From: Pseudolachnospira sp964507035
Lineage (GTDB): Bacteria > Bacillota > Clostridia > Lachnospirales > Lachnospiraceae
Direction: 5' to 3'
Assembly (NCBI GenBank): GCA_964507035.1
Contig: CAZDOQ010000053.1
Coordinates: 1-10,467, forward strand
DNA: 10,467 nucleotides
Under the pieces are notes generated by a model. It saw only the letters and a program-made list of their open reading frames with translations. It searched no databases and was not told the origin of the DNA. Within the stretch, counting starts at the first letter, position 1. Each line of letters starts with the position of its first letter. This document shows, one piece after another, positions 1 to 5,867 of this stretch. The position numbers and the translations under genes were made by a program.

Positions 1-199
1 GGACCCGGTATCCAGTGGCCTCAATGGCTTCCCGGAGCTTTTGGGGGTCCAGTTCCTGTTCGGAGACAATAACGGTTTCTCCCTTCCCGCGGGAAGAATG
101 GACCTTTTTAACTGGAAAAGCTTTTCGGATGGCATCATTCACGTGGGCTTCGCACATGCCGCACTGCATGCCGTCCACAGACAACGTATACTGGATCAT
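1..199 (-). CDS. HMA-domain (CopZ-like) metal-binding protein, partial
   Basis: Reading the minus strand from the ATG at 199, a frame with no stop runs to the window edge (66 codons visible, C-terminus outside). The product begins MIQYTLSVDGMQCGMCEAHV. GMxCGMCxxHV is the metal-binding loop of heavy-metal-associated domains, with the two ligand cysteines at residues 13 and 16. The rest (DAIRK, then a stretch ending EAIEATGYRV) fits the beta-alpha-beta fold and the usual ~70-residue length, so only a few residues should be missing. A strong AGGAGGAG lies 6-7 bases upstream on the minus strand. Family knowledge: such proteins bind Cu(I) or similar soft metals in the cytosol and pass them to P-type ATPases. 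Which metal cannot be told here; a free-standing chaperone and the N-terminal domain of a longer protein are both possible. The gene is divergent from the DUF2325 gene. Confidence 0.85.
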   Translation of the reverse strand, partial: MIQYTLSVDGMQCGMCEAHVNDAIRKAFPVKKVHSSRGKGETVIVSEQELDPQKLREAIEATGYRV

Positions 200-252
200 G
201 GCGTATCTCCTCCTGTTTGGGGACGGACTGTAGCGCCGCTCACCCTATAGGT

Positions 253-281
253 AGAATACCTCTGGAAAATGGGAAAAACAA
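253..281 (-). promoter_or_regulatory. Candidate promoter of the HMA gene with overlapping palindrome
   Basis: On the minus strand, TTGTTT (276-281) is separated by exactly 17 bases from TATTCT (253-258), giving a moderate sigma-A promoter about 54 bases upstream of the HMA start codon. The palindrome CCTATAGG (244-251) lies at the expected transcription start, and GGTAGAATACC (250-260) forms a second small dyad over the -10. The GGGT/TACC-flanked dyad recalls CsoR-type copper operators, but that is only a resemblance. Confidence 0.45.
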
Positions 282-337
282 GAGCAGAGAGGGCAGATGA
301 AAAAAATGGTCAAGAAGAAAACTTTGGAAAAAAGAAC

Positions 338-366
338 TTGACCTGGGAGGGAGTCTGTTGTAAAAT
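338..366 (+). promoter_or_regulatory. Sigma-A promoter of the DUF2325 gene
   Basis: TTGACC (338-343), a 17-base spacer and TAAAAT (361-366) make a near-consensus promoter. Transcription should start around 373, about 75 bases before the DUF2325 start codon. Confidence 0.75.
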
Positions 367-368
367 GT

Positions 369-390
369 GGTTAGTTAGCAAAAACTAACC
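369..390 (+). promoter_or_regulatory. Palindromic operator candidate, GTTAG/CTAAC type
   Basis: GGTTAGT (369-375) and ACTAACC (384-390) form a perfect 7-bp inverted repeat around an 8-base AT-rich centre. It sits directly after the -10 box and spans the expected transcription start, the classic place for a repressor. TTAG/CTAA half-sites of this kind are typical of DtxR/MntR/IdeR-family iron or manganese regulators. The neighbouring HMA gene makes metal control plausible, but the regulator is not in the window. A transcript starting upstream of it could also fold it as a hairpin. Confidence 0.55.
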
Positions 391-446
391 CATACCATTT
401 TACTATCCTTTGCAGATTCATGGGAAAAACCGGAAAGGGGATGTAT

Positions 447-737
447 ATGAGCGTTGTAATCGTGGGCGGCAATGAGAGAATGGCCACACAGTATGAAAAT
501 ATCTGCCGGGAACACGGATGTAAGGCCAAAGTCTTTACCAAGGAAAATGGTTCTCTGAAGAAAAAGATGGGCTGTCCGGACCTTCTGATCCTGTTTATCA
601 GCACCGTCTCTCACAAGATGGTTCTGAGCGTGACCCAGGAGGCCAAAAAGAATCGGATCCCGGTGGCCCGGGTGCACACCAGCAGCGCTACAGCTCTCCG
701 GGCGGCTCTGTCCGAGCATGGCCTGGCGGCCAACTAA
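447..737 (+). CDS. DUF2325 domain protein
   Basis: A 96-residue protein that is essentially one DUF2325 domain. It starts MSVVIVGGNERM, with the family's N-terminal beta-strand and VGG loop at residues 3-8, followed by Y-x-x-x-C-x-x-x-G (residues 16-24). The middle has the hydrophobic strand LLILFIST followed by VSHKM, and then AKKNRIPVARVHTSS, the usual xxxIPxxxxxxSS element near the end. The ATG at 447 is preferred because GGAAAGGGG (432-440) stands 6 bases before it; the ATG at 420 has no such site, and the one at 441 would abut it. The fold resembles a nucleotide-binding or receiver-like alpha/beta domain, but the function of DUF2325 is unknown to me. It is monocistronic, with its own promoter and a probable metal-type operator, divergent from the HMA gene. 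Confidence 0.82.
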   Translation: MSVVIVGGNERMATQYENICREHGCKAKVFTKENGSLKKKMGCPDLLILFISTVSHKMVLSVTQEAKKNRIPVARVHTSSATALRAALSEHGLAAN

Positions 738-761
738 GCGGCGGACACAAAGAGAAATCCG

Positions 762-873
762 TGGCCGGATCTGTTTACCGGATCCGGCCATAGATGCTGT
801 GTGAAACACAGCAGAGAAGAATTGAATAAGAAGCGCCCAATGGCAGGTACCGCTGTAAGAGCAGGTACAATTC
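762..873 (+). other. Hairpin-rich intergenic stretch (3' UTR or small RNA)
   Basis: Three hairpins follow the DUF2325 stop. TGGCCGGATC (762-771) pairs with GATCCGGCCA (781-790), a perfect 10-bp stem. TGCTGTGT (795-802) pairs with ACACAGCA (806-813) around GAA, a perfect 8-bp stem. GTACCGCT (847-854) pairs with AGC-A-GGTAC (860-868, one bulged A), and GAATTG (819-824) can pair with CAATTC (868-873) to enclose it. Neither of the first two is followed by a T tract. A T-tract terminator follows at 888-921, so the structure lies inside a transcript. I match it to no riboswitch class. The MATE promoter is downstream of it, so it is not that gene's leader. No gene is visible from 738 to 1066. Confidence 0.5.
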
Positions 874-887
874 CAAGGGACAGAGGG

Positions 888-921
888 GGCCGGTTTCTCA
901 TGGGGGAAATCGGTCTTTTTT
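888..921 (+). terminator. Rho-independent terminator
   Basis: GGCCGGTTTC (888-897) pairs with GAAATCGGTC (906-915) over 10 bp, including two G-T wobbles, with an 8-base loop, followed at once by six T (916-921). It ends transcription from the DUF2325 side before the MATE promoter. Confidence 0.8.
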
Positions 922-959
922 CTGTGACAGAAAATTTCGTGTGTTGCCCCAGGATTTGA

Positions 960-987
960 TTGACAAAATGGACAAAAGAGGTACAAT
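960..987 (+). promoter_or_regulatory. Promoter of the MATE-MarR operon
   Basis: Consensus TTGACA (960-965), a 16-base spacer and TACAAT (982-987). Transcription should start near 995, giving a leader of about 70 bases. GACAAAA is repeated at 962-968 and 971-977, and GAGACTAT at 998-1005 and 1028-1035. ATGGTA (986-991) and TACCAT (1039-1044) are inverted. Any of these could bind the MarR protein encoded by the operon; none is a clear MarR dyad. Confidence 0.75.
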
Positions 988-1066
988 GGTAGCATAAGAG
1001 ACTATTGCATCTGTAACTGTTTTGGATGAGACTATCTATACCATGGCTCGTAGGAGGGAAAGCGCA

Positions 1067-2512
1067 ATGGAAGATGTCAGACAGGCGCAGCGAGATCAGA
1101 AGGCCATCCGGATGATGAACGAACCCATTTCCCGAATCATTCCCAAGATGGCGGTTCCCACCATCATTTCCTTTCTCATCACATCCGCGTACAATCTGGC
1201 GGACACATACTTCGTCAGTTCCCTGGGGACCGACGCCACGGCGGCGGTGAGCGTCAACGCCTCCCTGGATCAGATCATCATGATGGCCGGTTCCATGCTG
1301 GCGGTGGGGGCCAACAGCTATATTGCCCGGCTCTTGGGGGCAGGGGAGCGGGAGAATGCCAGCCGGATCCTGTCCACCGCGTTCTTTCTGGCCTTTGCCT
1401 TTGGCACAGCGGTGCTGGTGTTGGGCATGACCTTTATGCATCCGCTGGTGCGGCTGCTGGGAGCCACGGACACCTGCGAACAGTATTCCATTGAGTACGC
1501 CACCTATGTGGTGCTGGTGGCGCCGTTTATGGCGGCCAGCTTTGTCATGAACCAATGCCTTCGGGCGGAGGGGAGCGCTCTTTTGTCCATGATCGGCATG
1601 GGCTTTGGAGGCGTCCTCAACTGTGTGCTGGATCCCATTTTCATTTTTGGCCTGGATCTGGGGGTGGCGGGAGCCTCCATGGCCACGGCCCTCTCCAAGC
1701 TGGTCAGCTTTTCCATTTTGATCTTCCCGTACCTGACCCGCCGCAGCGTGCTACATCTTTCCCTGCGGCGCTTCCAGGCCAACCGGGAGAACCTGTATCA
1801 GATTGTCTCCGTGGGGTCCTCCTCCATGTTCCGCACCGGCCTTTCGGTGGTCTCCGCCATTGTGCTGAACAACATTGCAGGCCACATTTCCGTCGCGGTG
1901 CTGGCGGGAATCGGCGTCTCCACCAAGATTATGATGTTCCCCTTTGGCGTGATCTTGGGATTTGGCGCAGGTTTTCAGCCGGTGGCCGGCTATAATTGGG
2001 GCGCCAAGCGGTTTGACCGAGTCCGAGAGGGATACCGGTTTACGGCGGTCACGGCCTTGGTGGGGGCGGCGGCCATGGGCCTGGTGCTGGGGATTCTGGC
2101 GCCTCAGGTGATCTTCCTGTTTTCCGAGACGGATTTGGAAGTCCAGCGGATTGGGGCACTTTGTATCCGCCTTCAGTGTCTGGCACTTCCCATCCACGGC
2201 TGGGTGGCGGTGGTCAATATGTTCTGCGCGGGTCTCGGATATGTGAAAGGCGCACTGATCCTGTCCACCTCCCGCCAGGGCAGCTGCTTCCTGCCGCTGG
2301 TGCTTCCCCTGTCCCTGCTTTGGGGATCCACAGGCGTGGCGGCGGTGCAGGCGGTGGCAGACGTGCTGACTTTGGCTTTGGCGGTTCCCATTGTCCGGCG
2401 GGTGCTGCGGCGGGTCCGGCAGCGGGAGGAGGAAGCACTCCGGGAACAACAAATTTTGGAGGAGCCGGTTCTTTGGCAGGAAGCGGTAGAGGGAAAGCGA
2501 GGAGGAAAATGA
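1067..2512 (+). CDS. MATE-family multidrug efflux transporter, MepA-like
   Basis: A 481-residue inner-membrane protein with about twelve hydrophobic segments in two similar halves, the normal size for MATE cation/drug antiporters. These export cationic drugs and dyes using a Na+ or H+ gradient. Recognisable stretches are the N-terminal MAVPTIISFLITSAYNLADT, the VGANSYIARLLGAGE loop, the MNQCLRAEGS segment that ends the third helix pair, and FQPVAGYNWGAKRFDR in the second half, typical of the MepA-like branch. The C-terminus is a charged tail rich in Arg and Glu. The ATG at 1067 is chosen because AGGAGGG (1052-1058) lies 8 bases upstream; the frame is open to a TTG at 1022, but that start lacks a ribosome site. 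The MarR gene follows after a single base. The substrate cannot be read from sequence. Confidence 0.92.
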   Translation: MEDVRQAQRDQKAIRMMNEPISRIIPKMAVPTIISFLITSAYNLADTYFVSSLGTDATAAVSVNASLDQIIMMAGSMLAVGANSYIARLLGAGERENASRILSTAFFLAFAFGTAVLVLGMTFMHPLVRLLGATDTCEQYSIEYATYVVLVAPFMAASFVMNQCLRAEGSALLSMIGMGFGGVLNCVLDPIFIFGLDLGVAGASMATALSKLVSFSILIFPYLTRRSVLHLSLRRFQANRENLYQIVSVGSSSMFRTGLSVVSAIVLNNIAGHISVAVLAGIGVSTKIMMFPFGVILGFGAGFQPVAGYNWGAKRFDRVREGYRFTAVTALVGAAAMGLVLGILAPQVIFLFSETDLEVQRIGALCIRLQCLALPIHGWVAVVNMFCAGLGYVKGALILSTSRQGSCFLPLVLPLSLLWGSTGVAAVQAVADVLTLALAVPIVRRVLRRVRQREEEALREQQILEEPVLWQEAVEGKRGGK

Positions 2513-2513
2513 G

Positions 2514-2996
2514 ATGCCAAATCCTGTTTTGGCCAGCCTGCTGCGGATCAACCGGCAGCGGATGCGGCAGCTCCGGCAGGAGCTGGAGCCCTACAGCTAT
2601 GTAGGGACCATGCACTTGATTGTTCTCTATACCCGGCGGAATCCCGGAGCCAGCCAGGAGGAGATTGCCCAGCACTACGCCCTGGATAAGGCCAGCGTAG
2701 CCCGGGACGCCCGGCGGCTGGAGGAGATGGGACACATCCGCCGGCAGATGGACCCCAAGGACCGGCGGCAATATCAGCTGTATCTGACAGAGGCAGGGCG
2801 GCGTCTGCTGCCGGTGCTGGACGGCGTGCAGGAGCGGTTTGCGGAGCAAATTTCCCAGGGCATGACGCCGGAGGAGTGGGAGACTCTGATCCGTCTGCTG
2901 GGACAGGTGGAGCAAAACTGTTTTTCCGGCGCGGGGGAACTGTCGGAGCAGGAAAAAACGCCGGAGCGGGGGATCATACGGAAAAAAAAGGAATAA
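2514..2996 (+). CDS. MarR-family transcriptional regulator
   Basis: A 160-residue protein with the MarR layout: an N-terminal helix for dimerisation (residues 5-25), a winged helix-turn-helix (about 46-90) and a C-terminal dimer helix. The recognition helix is DKASVARDARRLEEMGHI (58-75), followed by the wing with DPKDRR (80-85), the D-x-R motif that defines the family, and then LTEAGRRLL. The gene starts one base after the MATE stop; AGGAGG about 2500-2505 serves as ribosome site. The proximity suggests the protein controls this operon, as MepR does mepA in Staphylococcus aureus, releasing DNA when ligand binds; this is inference. The tail after residue 140 is lysine/arginine-rich and slightly longer than usual. 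Confidence 0.9.
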   Translation: MPNPVLASLLRINRQRMRQLRQELEPYSYVGTMHLIVLYTRRNPGASQEEIAQHYALDKASVARDARRLEEMGHIRRQMDPKDRRQYQLYLTEAGRRLLPVLDGVQERFAEQISQGMTPEEWETLIRLLGQVEQNCFSGAGELSEQEKTPERGIIRKKKE

Positions 2997-3058
2997 AGAG
3001 CCAGAAAAAAGAGGAAGATGGAGAGGAGGAGAGATTTTCCAGAGAGGAGTTTTTCTGA

Positions 3059-3344
3059 TGACAAATCCATTTTTGATTGGCAGAGTGGAAGCCCTGGAGC
3101 AGGCGGCCAGTTCCGGGCTGTCCACCTCCACTATCAGATCCGAGTCCACGTAGGCGCTCCGTTTTTGGAATTCTCCAAGGATTATGGGGCTGGGGGCTTG
3201 CAGACTCCGGACCTGTGGGATGGGCCGTCCTCCGTGTATGAACAGGGGGCCGCCCAGTGGCAGGGCACCGATTCGGGGGAGAAGCTCTACTTTGTGCTCC
3301 AGAACGATTCAGAGGGAACGCTGCTGGACCTGTTAGAAAAAAAC
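3059..3344 (+). pseudogene. Possible decayed reading frame, not recognised
   Basis: The stretch from 2997 to 3402 has no convincing gene. An ATG at 3059 follows GAGAGGAG with good spacing and opens MTNPFLIGRVEALEQAASSG, but it stops at a TAG after 32 codons (at 3152). In the next frame, from about 3150 to 3344, codon use looks coding: GC-rich third positions and a D/E-rich product containing LWDGPSSVYEQGAAQWQG and EKLYFVLQNDSEG. That frame has no stop before it runs through the promoter and start of the radical SAM gene, which a genuine gene would not do. A single frameshift around 3110-3150 would join the two parts. I do not recognise the product, and chance is not excluded. No terminator is visible after the MarR gene. 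Confidence 0.3.
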
Positions 3345-3373
3345 TTGTACATCTCGAACATATGTGCTAGAAT
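3345..3373 (+). promoter_or_regulatory. Promoter of the radical SAM / DUF4130 operon
   Basis: TTGTAC (3345-3350), a 17-base spacer and TAGAAT (3368-3373). Transcription should start near 3380, about 23 bases before the start codon. The two LexA-like boxes overlap the spacer and the transcription start. Confidence 0.7.
3355..3368. promoter_or_regulatory. LexA (SOS) box 1
   Basis: CGAACATATGTGCT matches the Gram-positive SOS consensus CGAACRNRYGTTYG at 12 of 14 positions, mismatching in the right half-site. It lies between the -35 and -10, where LexA would block polymerase. Confidence 0.6.
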
Positions 3374-3378
3374 AGAGA

Positions 3379-3393
3379 GGAACATATATTCGG
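3379..3393. promoter_or_regulatory. LexA (SOS) box 2
   Basis: GGAACATATATTCG(G) matches the same consensus at 12 of 14 positions. It starts 24 bases (a little over two helical turns) after box 1 and shares its GAACATAT core. It covers the expected transcription start, so two LexA dimers could sit on one face of this promoter. Confidence 0.55.
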
Positions 3394-3402
3394 GAGAGAG
3401 GC

Positions 3403-4902
3403 ATGCTGATTCAAGAAAATTTATCTCTGCAGCAGAAGCTGGCCATTCTGGCGGATGCCGCCAAGTATGACGTGGCCTGCACTTCCAGCGGGGTGGACCG
3501 CCGGGGCCGGAAGGACGCCCTGGGAAACGCGGTCTCCTGCGGCATCTGCCACAGCTTTGGGGCGGACGGCCGGTGTATATCCCTGCTGAAGGTGCTGCTG
3601 ACCAATGAATGTATCTATGACTGTAAATACTGTGTCAACCGGGCCTCCAACGACACGGTGCGCACCTCCTTCACCCCGGAGGAGATCTGTACCTTGACCA
3701 TGGAGTTTTACCGGCGGAACTATATTGAAGGGCTCTTTTTGAGTTCCGGTGTTCTGCGTTCACCGGATTACACCATGGAGCAGATTTACCAGGTTCTCTG
3801 GCAGCTCCGGGAGGTCCACCGGTTTTGGGGGTATATCCATGTAAAGGCCATTCCCGGGGCGGACCCGGAGTTGATCCGCCGGGTGGGACATCTGGCGGAC
3901 CGGATGAGCATCAACCTGGAACTGCCCACCGGGGAGGGACTGAGGAAGCTGGCGCCGGGCAAAACCCGGGAGAAGATCCTCACCCCCATGCGCCAGATCC
4001 GGCAGGGGATCCAGGAGAACCGGCTGCAGCTTTTGGAAGCCCAAAACCAGAAAAAACTGTATCCGACGGCCCTGCCCCAGGGGGGAGAGGGCGGCGGGGC
4101 GCGGAAAATGCAGGTCCCCGCTTTCCGCCGCCGGAGCAGTCTGCCGGCCACCCGAAACGGTCTACCCGCTGCCGGAAAGGCCCTCCGCCATGAGGAAAAA
4201 AGCAAATTTGTACCGGCGGGGCAAAGCACCCAGATGATCATAGGGGCCACCGGGGAGACGGACCACCAGATCCTTTCGGTGACGGAGGCCCTGTACCAGC
4301 GCTTTGACCTGAAGCGGGTTTTCTTTTCCGCCTACACCGCCGTCAATGAGGATGCGGCGCTTCCGGCTCTGGGCACCAAACCGCCGCTGCTGCGGGAACA
4401 CCGGCTCTATCAGGCGGACTGGCTGCTCCGGTTCTACGGCTTTCAGGCGGGAGAACTTTTGAGCGAAGAACGCCCCTTTTTCAACGAGGATCTGGACCCC
4501 AAGTGTGACTGGGCCCTGCGCCATCTGGAGTTGTTTCCGGTGGAGGTGGAGAAGGCGGACTATGCGGCGCTGCTGCGGGTGCCGGGAATCGGCGTCAAAT
4601 CTGCCAGGCGGATTTTGGCTGCCCGGCGCAGCGGCTATCTGGATTTTTCTGATCTGAAAAAGTTTGGGGTGGTGCTGAAGCGAGCCGGATTTTTCATCAC
4701 TTGCGGCGGGAAAATGCAGGGAAACACACCACTGGAGGAGGCGTTTTTGACCCAGGCCCTGACGGCCCAGGAGCGGCCCAAACGAGAGCAGATCGGGGGA
4801 ATAGGCGCTTTCCGGCAGCTCTCCCTGTTTGAGGATTTTCACCTGCAGGACCCTGGTCCGGGACCGGCGGGTCTCTGGAAAAGCCTAGGCGGGCTGTTTT
4901 AG
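3403..4902 (+). CDS. Putative DNA modification/repair radical SAM protein (TIGR03916-like) with HhH
   Basis: A 499-residue protein. The radical SAM signature CIYDCKYC places the three 4Fe-4S ligands at C70, C74 and C77. Before it lie CGICHSFGADGRC (C46, C49, C58), which holds further family-type cysteines, and LLKVLLTN. After it come YRRNYIEGLFLSSGV, YIHVKAIPGADPELI and LELPT, as expected of the TIGR03916 group linked to DUF4130 and uracil-DNA-glycosylase-like partners. The FVPAGQSTQMIIGATGETD block (from about 269) closes the barrel. A helix-hairpin-helix, LLRVPGIGVKSARRI (390-404), indicates DNA binding. Residues about 207-265 are an Arg/Gly/Pro-rich insertion I do not expect in the family, and the C-terminus is also extended. 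Start: ATG 3403 after GGGAGAGAGG. It is the first gene of a two-gene operon under LexA-like boxes. The substrate is unknown; nucleic-acid repair or modification is inference. Confidence 0.88.
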   Translation: MLIQENLSLQQKLAILADAAKYDVACTSSGVDRRGRKDALGNAVSCGICHSFGADGRCISLLKVLLTNECIYDCKYCVNRASNDTVRTSFTPEEICTLTMEFYRRNYIEGLFLSSGVLRSPDYTMEQIYQVLWQLREVHRFWGYIHVKAIPGADPELIRRVGHLADRMSINLELPTGEGLRKLAPGKTREKILTPMRQIRQGIQENRLQLLEAQNQKKLYPTALPQGGEGGGARKMQVPAFRRRSSLPATRNGLPAAGKALRHEEKSKFVPAGQSTQMIIGATGETDHQILSVTEALYQRFDLKRVFFSAYTAVNEDAALPALGTKPPLLREHRLYQADWLLRFYGFQAGELLSEERPFFNEDLDPKCDWALRHLELFPVEVEKADYAALLRVPGIGVKSARRILAARRSGYLDFSDLKKFGVVLKRAGFFITCGGKMQGNTPLEEAFLTQALTAQERPKREQIGGIGAFRQLSLFEDFHLQDPGPGPAGLWKSLGGLF

Positions 4903-4927
4903 GAGGGCGGCGGGGAGGAGAAGAGCC

Positions 4928-5710
4928 ATGGAAGAGCAGTGGGAGAAAACCATATACGTGTGTAAGGGGGACCCGGAGAGTATTTTGACAGGGGTGTATG
5001 ACGCGTGGGCCTCCCGGAAAGGCCATTCCCGGGTGAAGCTGGATGTGGAGAGCCAGAAGACGCCGGAGCTTTTTGCCTCCTATGTGCCGGTGGAGACGGA
5101 TCCTGAGAAGGCCAGGAAGGTCATGAGGGCCATCCGGCAGAAGATCAGCGGCCGGGCCTGGGAGATGGTGTACCGGGCCGCTCTCTCCCGGAAGGAGAGC
5201 CGGGCGGATGACATTTACCGGTTTCTGGTGGGGGGCTTTTATTTTGGCCCCCGGGTTTTGGGGATGCTGGCGGAACCGGCAGTGTACCGGCTGATGGAGC
5301 TGAACCGGGCGGTGGGAAACGAGGCCCACTATTTCCGGGAGTTTTTGCGCTTTGAAGAGCGGGAGCACCGGGTGCTCTTGGGAAAGATTCGTCCCCAAAA
5401 CCAGGTGCTCCCCCTGATCATGCCCCACTTTGCGGACCGGCTGCCCCGGGAACATTTCCTGATTCTGGACACGGGGCGGCAGACGGCCGGGCTGCACCCG
5501 GCAGGCGGGGACTGGTATCTGGCTTCCCTGGCATCAGAGAGGGTGGAAGAACTGCTCCGGGAGAAGGTGGACAGTTACCAGGATCTCTGGAAGACCTTTT
5601 TTAACGCCATCGCCGTGGAAGCGCGGAAGAATCCCAAACTCCAGCGGAATATGTTACCCCTCCGGTATCGGGAGTATGTCACGGAATTTAAAAAAGATCC
5701 TGGAAAGTGA
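4928..5710 (+). CDS. DUF4130 / TIGR03915 probable DNA metabolism protein
   Basis: A 260-residue protein that usually sits beside the TIGR03916 radical SAM gene. The N-terminus (IYVCKGDPESILTGVYDAW, residues 9-27) matches the opening block of the family. The C-terminal DUF4130 core contains FREFLRFEER (about residues 138-147), then MPHFADRLPREHFLILD, and ends with WKTFFNAIAVEARKNPKLQ followed by the LPLRYREYVTEF block (residues 243-254). GGGGAGGAG (4912-4920) lies 7 bases before the ATG, and only 25 bases separate it from the radical SAM stop, so the two are cotranscribed. The catalytic role is unknown to me. In some bacteria the domain is found with a uracil-DNA-glycosylase-superfamily domain, which supports nucleic-acid repair. 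No glycosylase motif is evident here. Confidence 0.88.
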   Translation: MEEQWEKTIYVCKGDPESILTGVYDAWASRKGHSRVKLDVESQKTPELFASYVPVETDPEKARKVMRAIRQKISGRAWEMVYRAALSRKESRADDIYRFLVGGFYFGPRVLGMLAEPAVYRLMELNRAVGNEAHYFREFLRFEEREHRVLLGKIRPQNQVLPLIMPHFADRLPREHFLILDTGRQTAGLHPAGGDWYLASLASERVEELLREKVDSYQDLWKTFFNAIAVEARKNPKLQRNMLPLRYREYVTEFKKDPGK

Positions 5711-5747
5711 ATCCATCTCCAATAACCCCTTTGTATCCCGGTATTGT

Positions 5748-5776
5748 TTGCATGGCGGGGCTTTTTGTGGTAGACT
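5748..5776 (+). promoter_or_regulatory. Promoter of the deoB-deoC-cdd-pdp operon
   Basis: TTGCAT (5748-5753), a 17-base spacer and an extended -10, TGG-TAGACT (TG at 5768-5769, hexamer 5771-5776). Transcription should start near 5783, giving a leader of about 85 bases. Confidence 0.55.
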
Positions 5777-5823
5777 ACTTCCTAGAAGAGTAAAAGAAGA
5801 AGCACCCTGCGGGTATAACTGGA

Positions 5824-5842
5824 TGCCGTGAAAGACACGGCA
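5824..5842 (+). other. Leader hairpin before deoB
   Basis: TGCCGTG (5824-5830) and CACGGCA (5836-5842) form a perfect 7-bp stem with loop AAAGA, in the mRNA leader just before the AGGAAAGGAAG ribosome site. TGG (about 5820-5822) and CCA (about 5846-5848) can lengthen it across an internal loop. It might protect the mRNA 5' end or modulate initiation. No known riboswitch class is recognised. Confidence 0.4.
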
Positions 5843-5867
5843 GTGCCAAGGAAAGGAAGTGGTGGAC

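Noticed and set aside
835..875. T-box-like GGCAGGTACCGCTG element
   Set aside because: It only partly resembles the T-box AGGGTGGNACCGCG motif, lacks the UGGN bulge in the right place, and lies upstream of a separate MATE promoter rather than in an amino-acid gene leader.
734..2551. Long minus-strand open frames opposite the MATE gene
   Set aside because: They are antisense shadows of a clear membrane-protein gene, with low-complexity His/Gly/Arg-rich products and no ribosome sites.
3018..3470. 150-codon plus-strand frame overlapping the start of the radical SAM gene
   Set aside because: It runs through the promoter, both LexA-like boxes and 68 bases of the radical SAM gene. The purine-rich stretch before its ATG is poorly spaced and the product is unrecognised; the HLHYQIR segment recalling M23 peptidases looks accidental. 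Treated only as a possible decayed frame.
5737..5766. Terminator after the DUF4130 gene: CCCG (5737-5740) with CGGG (5756-5759) then TTTTT
   Set aside because: The stem is only 4 bp around a 15-base loop, and the T run lies inside the proposed deoB promoter spacer. Too weak to call.
5777..5867. Purine-type riboswitch in the deoB leader
   Set aside because: A hairpin and a TATAAC are present, but the conserved junction sequences of purine riboswitches are absent and the region is too short.
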